Shown: piece after piece, positions 10,108 to 18,013 of the stretch | Position numbering within the stretch: the stretch's first letter is position 1 | Layout: every line of letters begins with the position of its first letter | From: Albimonas sp963977235 | GTDB taxonomy: Bacteria; Pseudomonadota; Alphaproteobacteria; Rhodobacterales; Rhodobacteraceae | Assembly: GCF_963977235.1 (NCBI RefSeq) | Contig: NZ_CAXBOD010000014.1 | Span: forward strand, 1 to 64,000 | DNA: 64,000 nucleotides | Reading direction: 5' to 3' | Program-made: the position numbers and the translations under genes | The notes under the pieces: model-generated | Told to the model about the DNA's origin: nothing | Database searches by the model: none | Seen by the model: only the letters and a program-made list of their open reading frames with translations

Positions 10108-12198
10108 TCAGGCGAAGGCGGAGGCGTCGTCGTCCACGTCCGGCATCTCCGGCATCGCCATGGCGGCGGGCGCGGGGACGTCGAGGTCGGGCTCGATCTC
10201 GGCCGGGCCGGACATCGCGGCCTCCATGTCCGCCTCCTCGGCCGCAAACAGGGCCATCGGGGGCATCGGGGTGGAGGAGAGCGAGCCGTCGCCGTTGACC
10301 ATCAGGTACTCCGACGTGCCGTCGGCGACGTCGTCCGAGAACCCGGCCAGCGTGTAGGTGTTGTCGGCGTTGCCGAGCACGAACTCGTTGGCCTGGGTCG
10401 CCGTCGCGCCGTTGCCGATGGCCGACGAGTTGGCGAAGTTGGCGCTCGCCGCCTCACCGACGGCCAGCGAGAAGTCGCCGCCCGCCTCGGCCAGGTGACC
10501 CAGCGCATGGGCCCGCTCGCCGGTCGCCTCGGCCTGCCAGCCAAACGCGGTCGCCGCGGTGTTCGACGCCACGCTCTCGCCGCCGACCGCAGTGGTCGAG
10601 GTCCCGTTGGCCATGGCGTTGTCGCCGATGGCCAGCGAATCGGTCCCCGAGGCCGAGGCCTGATTGCCGATGGCGGTGGCGTTGTCCGAGGTGGCGTTGG
10701 CGTCCTCGCCGACCGCGAGCGACCGCACGCCGTCGGCGTTGGCGAGATGCCCGAAGGCCTGCGCCCGCTCGGCGCCCGCCGAGGCCTGCCAGCCGATGGC
10801 GGTGGCGCCCGGCCCCTCGGTCATCGACTCGCCGCCGACCGAGGTCGTGGACGGGCCGGTGGCCATGGCCGCGTCGCCAAACGCGATAGCGTCGATGCCC
10901 GAGGCGACGGCCATGTTGCCGATGGCCGTGGCGTTGTCGGTCTGGGCGTTGGCCGCCTCGCCGACCGCGAGCGACCGCACGCCGTCGGCGCTGGCCAGGT
11001 GCCCGAAGGCCTGCGCCCGCTCGGCGGTGGCCGAGGCCTGCCAGCCGATGGCGGTGGCGCCGGGGCCTTCGGTCACGGTCTCGCCGCCGATCGAGGTGGT
11101 CGAGGGGCCGGTCGCCATGGCCGAGTCGCCGATCGCCAGCGCGTCGACGCCGTCAGCCATCGCGAGGTTGCCGATCGCCGTCGAGTTGTCGGACGCGGCC
11201 GTCGCCGCCTCGCCGACCGCGAGCGACCGCACGCCCTCGGCGCTGGCCAGATGCCCGAGGGCCTGCGCCCGCTCGGCGGTGGCCGAGGCCTGCCAACCGA
11301 TGGCGGTGGCGCCGGGACCTTCGGTCACGGTCTCGCCGCCGATCGAGGTGGTCGAGGGGCCGGTCGCCATGGCGCTGTCGCCGATCGCCAGCGCATCCGC
11401 GCCGTCGGCCATCGCGAGGTTGCCGATGGCCGTCGAGTTGTCGGACGCGGCCGTCGCGGCCTCGCCGACCGCGAGGGAGCGAACGCCCTCGGCGCTGGCC
11501 AGATGCCCGAAGGCCTGCGCCCGCTCGGCGGTGGCCGAGGCCTGCCAGCCGATGGCGGTGGCGCCGGGACCTTCGGTCATCGACTCGCCGCCGATGGAGG
11601 TGGTCGAGGGGCCGGTCGCCATGGCGTTGTCGCCGATCGCCAGCGCGTCGACGCCGTCGGCCATGGCCATGTTGCCGATGGCGGTGGAGTTGGCGCTCGC
11701 CGCGGTGGCCGCCTCGCCGATGGCGAGGCTGCGCTCACCGGTGGCCGAGGCCAGATGGCCGATGGCGTGGGCCCGCTCGCCGACGGCGGAGGACTGCCAG
11801 CCGAACGCGGTCGCGGCGGTGCCGCTGGCGGTGCTCAGCGCGCCGACCGCGGTGGAGGAGGTCCCCACGGCGCTCGCCTGCGCGCCCAGCGCCAGGGCGT
11901 CCTGGCCGGAGGCGTTGGACTTCATCCCCAGGGCCACCGACTGGTCGCCCGAGGCCTCGGCCTTCTTGCCGAACGCCAGCGCGTCGGAGCCCGAGGCGTC
12001 GGCCTTCTTGCCGATGGCGACGGCGGCGTCGCCGCTGGCGGACGCGCGCTTGCCGATGGCGATGGCGTCGTCAGCCGAGGCTTCCGTGCGCTTGCCCAGC
12101 GCCATGGCGTGCTCGCCGGTGGCGCTGGCCCAGAAGCCGATCTCGAATTCGCTGTCCGGTCCGCGGAACAACCGGTTGAGTTTTCCGAGCATGCCCAA
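10108..12198 (-). CDS. Giant YadA-head-repeat protein without signal peptide or membrane anchor
   Basis: The 696-residue protein consists from about residue 24 to 600 of 14-residue repeats of the type x(A)SG-x-xSxAIG. This is the signature of the left-handed beta-roll in heads of YadA-type trimeric autotransporter adhesins. The end of the roll, ANEFVLGNADNTYTLAGFS, resembles the closing segment seen in such heads. There is no Sec signal peptide, no coiled-coil stalk and no C-terminal beta-barrel. The protein ends in an acidic Ala/Pro-rich tail closing DVDDDASAFA, which is compatible with a C-terminal type I secretion signal. The type I exporter genes follow directly. The start is a TTG with AGGAGG seven bases upstream; an ATG two codons later is the alternative. 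Likely a secreted or surface structural/adhesive protein; the export route is inferred. Confidence 0.85.
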   Translation of the reverse strand: MGMLGKLNRLFRGPDSEFEIGFWASATGEHAMALGKRTEASADDAIAIGKRASASGDAAVAIGKKADASGSDALAFGKKAEASGDQSVALGMKSNASGQDALALGAQASAVGTSSTAVGALSTASGTAATAFGWQSSAVGERAHAIGHLASATGERSLAIGEAATAASANSTAIGNMAMADGVDALAIGDNAMATGPSTTSIGGESMTEGPGATAIGWQASATAERAQAFGHLASAEGVRSLAVGEAATAASDNSTAIGNLAMADGADALAIGDSAMATGPSTTSIGGETVTEGPGATAIGWQASATAERAQALGHLASAEGVRSLAVGEAATAASDNSTAIGNLAMADGVDALAIGDSAMATGPSTTSIGGETVTEGPGATAIGWQASATAERAQAFGHLASADGVRSLAVGEAANAQTDNATAIGNMAVASGIDAIAFGDAAMATGPSTTSVGGESMTEGPGATAIGWQASAGAERAQAFGHLANADGVRSLAVGEDANATSDNATAIGNQASASGTDSLAIGDNAMANGTSTTAVGGESVASNTAATAFGWQAEATGERAHALGHLAEAGGDFSLAVGEAASANFANSSAIGNGATATQANEFVLGNADNTYTLAGFSDDVADGTSEYLMVNGDGSLSSTPMPPMALFAAEEADMEAAMSGPAEIEPDLDVPAPAAMAMPEMPDVDDDASAFA
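10411..11796 (-). repeat. Tandem 252-bp (84-codon) coding repeat, five and a half copies
   Basis: The same sequence element recurs at exactly 252-bp intervals (for example at 10499, 10751, 11003, 11255, 11507 and 11759 on the plus strand). Each unit encodes six 14-residue YadA-head turns: QASATAERAQAFGH, LASAEGVRSLAVGE, AATAASDNSTAIGN and so on. Blocks 2 and 3 are nearly identical and the outer ones have drifted, as expected from recent internal duplication or gene conversion. There is no insertion or frame loss. Confidence 0.9.
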
Positions 12199-12332
12199 GG
12201 CACGTCCTCCTCTGTTTCCCGCCCCGTCGCGACCGCCGGCGCGTCCGGCGTGCAGGTGGGGTCGAGAAGGGAAACGGTGGGCGGGGCCGCTATGGATGCA
12301 GGCGGAGCAAAAAATCTTAAGAAAAAATCAAA

Positions 12333-12360
12333 GGGCCCCGCGCGTCGCCGCGCGAGGCCC
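12333..12360 (-). terminator. Intrinsic terminator after sigma/anti-sigma operon
   Basis: Read on the minus strand, a 12-bp GC stem with one mismatch and a 4-nt loop is followed by TTTGATTTTTTC and another T-rich stretch. It lies 24 bp past the anti-sigma stop and separates that operon from the repeat-protein gene, which therefore needs its own promoter in 12199-12330. Confidence 0.85.
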
Positions 12361-12383
12361 CGTGAAGGCGTCCCGGACCGGGC

Positions 12384-13184
12384 TCACAGCGGGCGCTGCG
12401 CCAGCCCCTTGCCCACGATCCGGCCGGTGGGAAGGCCGGTGGGCGAGCCGCCCGGCGGCTCGACCGTGATCTCGTAGAGCTGCCCGGTGGAGGGGCGCGG
12501 CAGGTCGGGCCCCTCGACATGGGCGCGCATCGCCCGGCCCAGCACGCCCAGCGAGACGGGCGGGCCGTCGGGGTCGGGCTTGGTCCAGATCTGCAGGACC
12601 TGGGCGCCCTCGGGCGAGAAATCCTCGAGCGGCGTGACCCGCAGGCTGTCGTCGACAAAGGCCTCGATCAGCGCGACCGAGCCGCCGTCGTCGTCGAGCA
12701 GGATCGCCATCACCGCGGGCTGCGGCGCGAACACCTGGAAGAACAGCGCCGCAGCCAGCGCCACGCAGGCGGCCAGCGCGCCGCCCGCGGCGCGTTGCCA
12801 GCCGCGCACGGAACGCTCGCCCCGGGTCGGGCGCGCAGCGGTCCGGGCGCCGGCGCGCAGCGGCGGGGCGGAGGCGGGGCGCGGCGCGGCGGACGTCTCT
12901 GCGGACGTCTCGGGGGTCGCCTCGGGGGTCGTCTCGGCGGACCCCTCCGCGGCGCCGGCGGCCAGGGCCGCCTGCAGGCTCTCCCAGGCGCCCGCCGACA
13001 TCGGCTCGGGCGCGGCGGTCAGGTCCACCGCGTGCCAATCGGCCGCAAGATCGCGCACCGCGAGCGCCAGCGCCCGGTCGTCGTCGCCCTGGGGCGCGGC
13101 GATGCGGGCCTCGACCTGCGCGCGGGGCTCGGGGTCGAGCCGGCCCATCACGTAGTCCTCGGCGAGATCGCGCAGCGCGGTCAT
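12384..13184 (-). CDS. Membrane anti-sigma factor, RskA type
   Basis: This 266-residue protein has a short N-terminal sigma-binding region (LAEDYVMGRLDPEPRAQVEARI) without the Cys/His of zinc anti-sigma factors. A Thr/Glu/Ala-rich linker follows, then one membrane segment (GGALAACVALAAALFFQVF, about residues 135-155). The periplasmic RskA domain has VLQIWTKPDPDGPPVSLGVLGRA. It starts at an ATG overlapping the sigma stop codon (ATGA), the usual stoichiometric coupling. It should hold the ECF sigma factor at the inner membrane until an envelope signal releases it. Confidence 0.9.
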   Translation of the reverse strand: MTALRDLAEDYVMGRLDPEPRAQVEARIAAPQGDDDRALALAVRDLAADWHAVDLTAAPEPMSAGAWESLQAALAAGAAEGSAETTPEATPETSAETSAAPRPASAPPLRAGARTAARPTRGERSVRGWQRAAGGALAACVALAAALFFQVFAPQPAVMAILLDDDGGSVALIEAFVDDSLRVTPLEDFSPEGAQVLQIWTKPDPDGPPVSLGVLGRAMRAHVEGPDLPRPSTGQLYEITVEPPGGSPTGLPTGRIVGKGLAQRPL

Positions 13185-13720
13185 CCCAGACACTCCCGCA
13201 GCGAGAGCAGCGCGCGGCGCATCCAGCTTTTCACCGTGCCCAGCGGACGGCCCAGGCGACCGGCGATCTCCTCCTGCGTCAGGCCGACCACGTAGGACAG
13301 CAGCAGCGAGCGGCGGGGCGCGGCCTCGATCGCGGCGAGGCAGCCCGCCAGACGGCCCTCGCGGTCCAGCCCGTCCCAGGCATGGTCGACGGCGGCCTCG
13401 CGCAGGCGGTCCAGTTCCTCGGGGGGCAGCGCATCCTCCTGCGGGCGCGAGCGCAGCAGGTCGATGGCGCGGAAGCGGACGATGGTGAACATCCACGCGC
13501 GCGGAGAGCCGAGCGCGCGGTCATACCGGCGCGCATTGCGCCAGATCTGCAGGAACGCCTCCTGCACCGCCTCCTCGGCCATGTCGCTCCTGTGGAGCAC
13601 CCGCATCGCGATTCCCTTCATCCGCGCGGCCTCGGCGTCGAACAGCGCCTTGAACGCGGACTCGTCGCCAGCGGCGCAGCGGTCAAGCAGCGCCTCGAGA
13701 TCGATGTCCTCTCGGACCAT
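13181..13720 (-). CDS. ECF-family RNA polymerase sigma factor
   Basis: This 179-residue sigma-70 protein of the extracytoplasmic-function type contains only regions 2 and 4. Region 2 includes DMAEEAVQEAFLQIWRNARRYD and SPRAWMFTIVRFRAIDLLRSR. Region 4 is SYVVGLTQEEIAGRLGRPLGTVKSWMRRALLSLRECL, a clear helix-turn-helix. It resembles the SigK/RskA-controlled group, matching the adjacent anti-sigma gene. The neighbouring YadA-head protein and its exporter are the obvious candidate regulon. No consensus promoter could be assigned with confidence upstream of either operon. Confidence 0.93.
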   Translation of the reverse strand: MVREDIDLEALLDRCAAGDESAFKALFDAEAARMKGIAMRVLHRSDMAEEAVQEAFLQIWRNARRYDRALGSPRAWMFTIVRFRAIDLLRSRPQEDALPPEELDRLREAAVDHAWDGLDREGRLAGCLAAIEAAPRRSLLLSYVVGLTQEEIAGRLGRPLGTVKSWMRRALLSLRECLG

Positions 13721-13959
13721 TTCAGCACCCGCCTCCCCTGCCGGTCGTTCCCCCGGACCGTGTCCTGGAGACTTCCTAGCAAGTGCGGTCGTCTGGGGAT
13801 ACGCGCAACGCGGCCTCCCTGGATGCAGCGCCGCGAAATCGATGCGCGCGCGTCACGCCCCGGCCCCCCGGCAAGACCGTTGACGCGGCCCCGCGGGGAT
13901 GATCGCCTGCCGTGTCAAATCGCGGCCCGCCCAAGAGGCCACGAGACTGGGAGGAATTC
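13721..13959. other. Divergent intergenic region, sigma operon / ligase
   Basis: This noncoding stretch must carry promoters for the sigma operon (minus) and for the leader-ligase unit (plus). I see no convincing -35/-10 pair or ECF-type GGAAC element at proper spacing. Confidence 0.4.
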
Positions 13960-14046
13960 ATGGGTCCTGGCCCCGAGCCCGTCCGCGGACAGGCGTCCTG
14001 CGCGCCCCGCGCCGTCCTCACGCTCGCGCCGGAAGCGGCGCGATGA
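13960..14046 (+). CDS. 28-residue leader ORF coupled to acyl-CoA ligase
   Basis: GGGAGGA, the best ribosome site in this region, lies four bases before an ATG opening a 28-codon frame (MGPGPEPVRGQASCAPRAVL...). Its TGA overlaps the ATG of the ligase gene as ATGA. The ligase's own upstream sequence is only GGAAG. The leader is in a different frame from the ligase, so it is not an N-terminal extension. It probably drives translational coupling of the ligase; the peptide itself has no recognisable motif. Confidence 0.5.
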   Translation: MGPGPEPVRGQASCAPRAVLTLAPEAAR

Positions 14047-15791
14047 GCGATGCGCGCCCCGCCGATCCGCTTTCGGACCTGCACGCGCTGCTGGTCCGGG
14101 ACGGGGAGATCATCCTCGACAAGCTCGACGAGGCCGCGGCCGCCCATCCCGACAAGGTCTTCCTGCACTATGGCGAGGACGGCACGCAGGTCACCTGGGA
14201 GCAGGCGCGCCGAAAGTCCGAGCGCATGGCTGCCGGGCTCGCCCATGCCGGCGTGCGGCCGGGCGACCGGGTGGCGGTGCTGACGCGCAACTCGCTGGTC
14301 ACGGCGCTGGCGATGTTCGCGATCTGGCGGGCGGGGGCGATCTTCGCGCCGGTCAACTTCAACCTCACCGGGGCGCTGCTGTCCTACCAGCTCTCGGACG
14401 CCGACCCGCGCCTGCTGATCACCGACCCCGCGTTCCTCGCGCCGCTGGAGGCGATCGCGCGCGACTGGGCCCCCGAGCGCATCGTCCTGCACCTGCCCGC
14501 CCCCGGCGGCCATGGCGAGATCGAGGATCAGGCGGCCACCGTCGCGCGCCTCGCGCCCTCGGCCATCCCGCTGGCGGACCTGGAGCGGGACGAGCCCTGC
14601 CCGCAGGTCGCGCGTCGCGCCTCCGATCCCTGCTCGATCATCTACACTTCGGGCACCACGGGACCGGCCAAGGGGGTGCTGCAGAGCTATCGCTGGATCA
14701 ACCAGTACACGCAGATGTTCCGGATGTTCGACGCGCCCGACGACGTGATCTATTGCGACCTGCCGATGTACCACGTGGGCGGGGCCTATTTCATGCTCGG
14801 CCGGGCGGTGTGGACCGGCTGCACGGTCGGCCTGTGGGACCGCTTCAGCCCCAACCGCTACTGGGAGCGGGTGCACGAGGTCGGGGCCACCGCGGGCATC
14901 CTGCTCGACGTCATGGTCCCCTACCTGATGGCCCGGCCGCCCAGCGACTCCGACCGCGCCAACCCCCTGCGCCGCATCCATATCCAGCCCTACAACGCCC
15001 AGCATCACGCGTTCGCCGAGCGCTTCGGCGTCGACTGGATGACGGTCGGCTTCGGCCAGACCGAGGCGGGGCACGTCTTCTCCTCGGTCATCGACGAGTT
15101 TCCCGAAGGCGAGGCCAAGGCCCCCGAGTGGCGCCGCGGCCTGTCCAAGGCCGACTTCCGGGCGATCGCCCGCGCCCATGATCGTCTGATCTACGACGGG
15201 CGCGAGGATCTGCCCAAGGGGATCATGGGCAGCCCGTCGCCCCTCTACGAGGCCGCGGTGCTGGACGAGGACGACCGCCCCGTGGCCCCGGGCGAGGTCG
15301 GCCAGCTGTGCCTGCGGCCGCGCGTCCCCGGCATTCTGCCCGAGGGCTATCTCAACAAGCCCGAGGCGACGCTGAAGGCGCTGAAGAACTGCTGGTTCCA
15401 CACCGGCGACGCGGTGCGCCTCGTGGCTGCGGACCGCGAGGACTACGTCTTCATCGACCGCATGGGCGGCTTCTTCCGGGTGCACGGGGAGAACGTCTCG
15501 TCCTTCGAGGTCGAGACCTCGATGGCCCGTCACCCCGGCGTGCGCGCCTGCGCCGCGGTCCCCGTGCCGGCCCGCGAGGGCGAGGAGGACGACATCGCCG
15601 TCTTCGTCGAGCCCCACGAGGGCGCGACGCTCGACGAGGCCGCGCTCCGCGCCCACGCCGCCGAGGTGATGCCCAAGTACATGCGCCCCCGCCACATCCG
15701 CATCCTGGAGGCGCTGCCCACGACCCCCACCAGCAAGGTCGAGAAATACAAGCTCAAGACCGCGCTGCTGGCCGAGCTGGCCGGAGGCTGA
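14043..15791 (+). CDS. ATP-dependent acyl-CoA ligase (class I adenylate-forming, CaiC-like)
   Basis: This 582-residue enzyme has the ANL-superfamily motifs. The phosphate loop YTSGTTGPAKGV is at about residue 200, the A5 motif GFGQTEAG near 340, the hinge segment DRMGGFFRVHGENVSSFEVE near 480, and the terminal catalytic Lys in TPTSKVEKYKL. The overall pattern, including LPMYHVGGAYFMLGRA, resembles crotonobetaine/carnitine-CoA ligases and medium-chain acyl-CoA synthetases. It activates a carboxylic acid through an acyl-AMP to the CoA thioester. The ATG overlaps the end of a leader frame. No beta-oxidation genes are adjacent, so the substrate is open. Confidence 0.9.
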   Translation: MSDARPADPLSDLHALLVRDGEIILDKLDEAAAAHPDKVFLHYGEDGTQVTWEQARRKSERMAAGLAHAGVRPGDRVAVLTRNSLVTALAMFAIWRAGAIFAPVNFNLTGALLSYQLSDADPRLLITDPAFLAPLEAIARDWAPERIVLHLPAPGGHGEIEDQAATVARLAPSAIPLADLERDEPCPQVARRASDPCSIIYTSGTTGPAKGVLQSYRWINQYTQMFRMFDAPDDVIYCDLPMYHVGGAYFMLGRAVWTGCTVGLWDRFSPNRYWERVHEVGATAGILLDVMVPYLMARPPSDSDRANPLRRIHIQPYNAQHHAFAERFGVDWMTVGFGQTEAGHVFSSVIDEFPEGEAKAPEWRRGLSKADFRAIARAHDRLIYDGREDLPKGIMGSPSPLYEAAVLDEDDRPVAPGEVGQLCLRPRVPGILPEGYLNKPEATLKALKNCWFHTGDAVRLVAADREDYVFIDRMGGFFRVHGENVSSFEVETSMARHPGVRACAAVPVPAREGEEDDIAVFVEPHEGATLDEAALRAHAAEVMPKYMRPRHIRILEALPTTPTSKVEKYKLKTALLAELAGG

Positions 15792-16073
15792 CCCCAGCCC
15801 CGCGGCCCGCAGCGCAAGCCGCGTCGCGGGGTCTGCGCGGGGCCCGCGCCAAGGTCGCAGGCGATGACGTCGCTGGCCCTATCCGCCTGGCGAAACCGGG
15901 CCGGAGGGCGCGTCGGGGCGCCGCCGGCAGGCCGCGCGGCGCCCGCATGCGCAAGGCCGGGGTGACTCGCCCTGGTCCGGGGCCGACGCAGGACGCTGCG
16001 GGTGCTCGCCAAGGCGTCGCGCCTGCGCGCCTCCGCATCGGAGGCCGCAAGCGGCGAATATCGCTTGATAATC
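15792..16073. other. Chromosomal spacer left of the island
   Basis: High-GC noncoding sequence between the ligase stop and the left attachment repeat. Before insertion it would have been the region downstream of tRNA-Glu. No gene or convincing terminator is seen. Confidence 0.5.
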
Positions 16074-16096
16074 TGGAGGTGGTACGCCCTACGGGA
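16074..16096. repeat. attL: left 23-bp direct repeat
   Basis: Identical to 40844-40866. It includes a 17-nt copy of the tRNA-Glu 3' end (T-arm part, acceptor strand, CCA) that is not part of a complete tRNA here. Confidence 0.9.
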
Positions 16097-16158
16097 TGGC
16101 GCGCTGTAATTTGAAATTTGTTTTATTTCAATTAGATACAAAGCTTGATTGCACCTTC

Positions 16159-16180
16159 TGTATCACAGCTTGTATCACAG
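16159..16180. promoter_or_regulatory. Left arm iterons: two TGTATCACAG copies, 12-bp period
   Basis: TGTATCACAG occurs perfectly at 16159-16168 and 16171-16180, 63 bp inside attL. The same motif with the same 12-bp spacing and orientation flanks attR. They are the probable arm-type sites for the integrase or a directionality factor. Confidence 0.65.
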
Positions 16181-16359
16181 TCAGTAGCGCACACGCTCGT
16201 CTGGCATACGGCTCAGGGTTCACGCTGGAGAGCGTGCGAATCGCGCTCAAACCAACGCTGGCGACATGAGGCCATGAGGCGGTCCCGGTCGTGTATCGGG
16301 TGCTTCGGGACGGTGGAGACGACAGACATGGCGGTTGGGCTGCTCCGCTAAATACCTGC

Positions 16360-16674
16360 ATGACAAATGGACACTCATCGCCCCGTCTCTGGCCCGCCTA
16401 TCTGGCACTCGCCGCACAGACCGCGACCGTCGGAATCGTCGGGTTCGCCCTGCTCCACCCCGACGCCCTGCTGTCCGGACTCGATGCGGGCTTCGCCTAT
16501 CAGAGGTGCAAGGCGGAGATCGAGAAACGGCTCGGTGCCGGCGATCTCGCCAGCTTCGATGCCTCGCATTTTCGGTACGACCCCCAAGGGCTCACCGAGG
16601 TTCGCCTGCTGATCGAGATCGAGCATCCAGATGGGAGCGGCTCGGTGTTCTACTCGGGGTGCTCGTTCCGGTAG
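16360..16674 (+). CDS. Small membrane-anchored protein, unknown function
   Basis: This 104-residue frame starts at the ATG at 16360. One N-terminal membrane segment (LALAAQTATVGIVGFALLHP, about residues 15-34) is followed by a short soluble domain with two cysteines (YQRCKAEIEKRL near the start and FYSGCSF at the end). The pattern loosely resembles the island protein at 25689-26069, also a membrane helix followed by a Cys-bracketed domain. No family is recognised and the function is unknown. It is the first coding sequence inside the left end of the element. Confidence 0.55.
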   Translation: MTNGHSSPRLWPAYLALAAQTATVGIVGFALLHPDALLSGLDAGFAYQRCKAEIEKRLGAGDLASFDASHFRYDPQGLTEVRLLIEIEHPDGSGSVFYSGCSFR

Positions 16675-16841
16675 CCTGCATTGGCCTTTCAGACTTCGAT
16701 CACGGTAATTGCTGCGACCGCAGCCTGCACCTCGGCATAAAGCTCCACCAATGAAGCGCTGGCGAGCAGAATGCCCTATCGGTCACCGGGCCGAGGGAGC
16801 CAATGATCGCCAGCCCTTCGAACCACCGACATGAGCCCGCC

Positions 16842-17996
16842 ATGACCTCTGAGACCTTGAGCCGAGAACGCCTCTATGCGCTCGTCTGGGAAACGCCGAT
16901 GTCGAAACTCGCGCCAACCTTCGGGCTCTCCGACAATGGGCTCGCGAAAATCTGCCGGGCCAACGACATTCCCTACCCGCCCCGCGGATACTGGGCGAAG
17001 AAGGAGGCGGGCCAGCGCGTCGCCCAGACGCCTCTGCGAAAAACCAAGGGGAAGGTCTACCGGGACATCGTTCTGCGCGCCTCGCCGCCGAGGGTGCCGC
17101 CGACGCCGCAGGAGTTGGAAGTTCAAGCCGCCGCCTCCGCGGTCGAGGTGGTCATCCCGCTGGACCTTCAGAGTCTCCATCCCGCAATCGCCCGCTGGGT
17201 GCGGAATCACGAGAAGGCGAAGGCCGACTATGAGCGGGAGGCCAGGCGACGCCGTCGCGACGACTGGTTCGGGCGCACCCCGGTGATCGAGTTGACGGAG
17301 CGGGACCGATATCGGTTCCGAGTGACGAGCGCGCTGCTGAGGGGCGTCGAGAAGCTCGGCGGCAAGGTGCAATCAGCAAGCGTGGTTGGACTGATCGAAT
17401 TCAACATCAGCGGCGAGAAGGTCGAGTTCGCCATCGCCGAGAAGATGAGTCAGCGGATCAAGCGTCCCACCACCGAGGAACAGGCATGGTCCGCGTTCTC
17501 AAGCCATCACCAAGCCCACCTTCATCCGACCGGGCTCCTCCGCTTCTCGATGAAGACCTACATGGGCGGAGGCAAACGCGGCGAGTGGCTGGAAACCTCG
17601 AAACGCCAAGCGGATGACCTGTTGCCGGAGGTGATCGCCTCGATCACCGCGGCCGGGCCGAAGCTGATCGAGGAGCGTAAGGCCCGAGAGGAGCAGCATC
17701 GACGATGGGAGAAGGAGCGGGCCGAGCAGGCCGAGAGGGCACGCCTGGCGAAGCTCGATGCCGAGCGTTGGACCCGGTTCCGTAGTCTAGCCGCGGATTG
17801 GGAAGAGGCCCGGAGATTGGCGGCATTCATCGCAGCGCTCCGCGAGCGGGATGGGGACCTTGATCAGGAGGTCGACGGGCGTAGTCTTAGGGACTGGCTG
17901 GCCTGGGCCGACGAGAAACTGGAGGCTTTGGACCCGCTGCGCCGCGACGAGGGTCACCCTTTCAGGATGCCGAAGCCGACCTACGGCTGGGGCTGA
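16842..17996 (+). CDS. Hypothetical island protein with N-terminal HTH-like segment and basic coiled coil
   Basis: This is a 384-residue protein from the ATG at 16842 (an in-frame ATG exists at 16803). The first 60 residues (RERLYALVWETPMSKLAPTFGLSDNGLAKICRANDIPYPPRGYW) look like a helix-turn-helix: a helix, then a LSDNGLAKICR recognition-type helix. The middle is alpha/beta. Residues about 285-345 are a highly charged Glu/Arg/Lys coiled coil (KAREEQHRRWEKERAEQAERARLAKL). Similar proteins are, from memory, frequent unannotated cargo of proteobacterial islands. DNA binding is likely but unproven. Confidence 0.7.
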   Translation: MTSETLSRERLYALVWETPMSKLAPTFGLSDNGLAKICRANDIPYPPRGYWAKKEAGQRVAQTPLRKTKGKVYRDIVLRASPPRVPPTPQELEVQAAASAVEVVIPLDLQSLHPAIARWVRNHEKAKADYEREARRRRRDDWFGRTPVIELTERDRYRFRVTSALLRGVEKLGGKVQSASVVGLIEFNISGEKVEFAIAEKMSQRIKRPTTEEQAWSAFSSHHQAHLHPTGLLRFSMKTYMGGGKRGEWLETSKRQADDLLPEVIASITAAGPKLIEERKAREEQHRRWEKERAEQAERARLAKLDAERWTRFRSLAADWEEARRLAAFIAALRERDGDLDQEVDGRSLRDWLAWADEKLEALDPLRRDEGHPFRMPKPTYGWG

Positions 17997-18013
17997 GCGG
18001 GAGCGAAATCTCC

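Noticed and set aside
10411..11796. Regular repeats that could suggest a CRISPR array or minisatellite
   Set aside because: The 252-bp units are entirely coding, in frame, and translate to YadA-head turns; there are no short identical repeats with unique spacers.
13899..14042. N-terminal extension of the acyl-CoA ligase to an upstream start
   Set aside because: The extra residues are Arg/Pro/Ala-rich with no family similarity, and the ATG at 14043 overlaps a leader frame in ATGA style and begins the conserved domain shortly after.
16074..16096. A second tRNA-Glu at the left island end
   Set aside because: Only the last 17 nt of the tRNA are copied; no D-arm or anticodon arm follows, so it is an att remnant.
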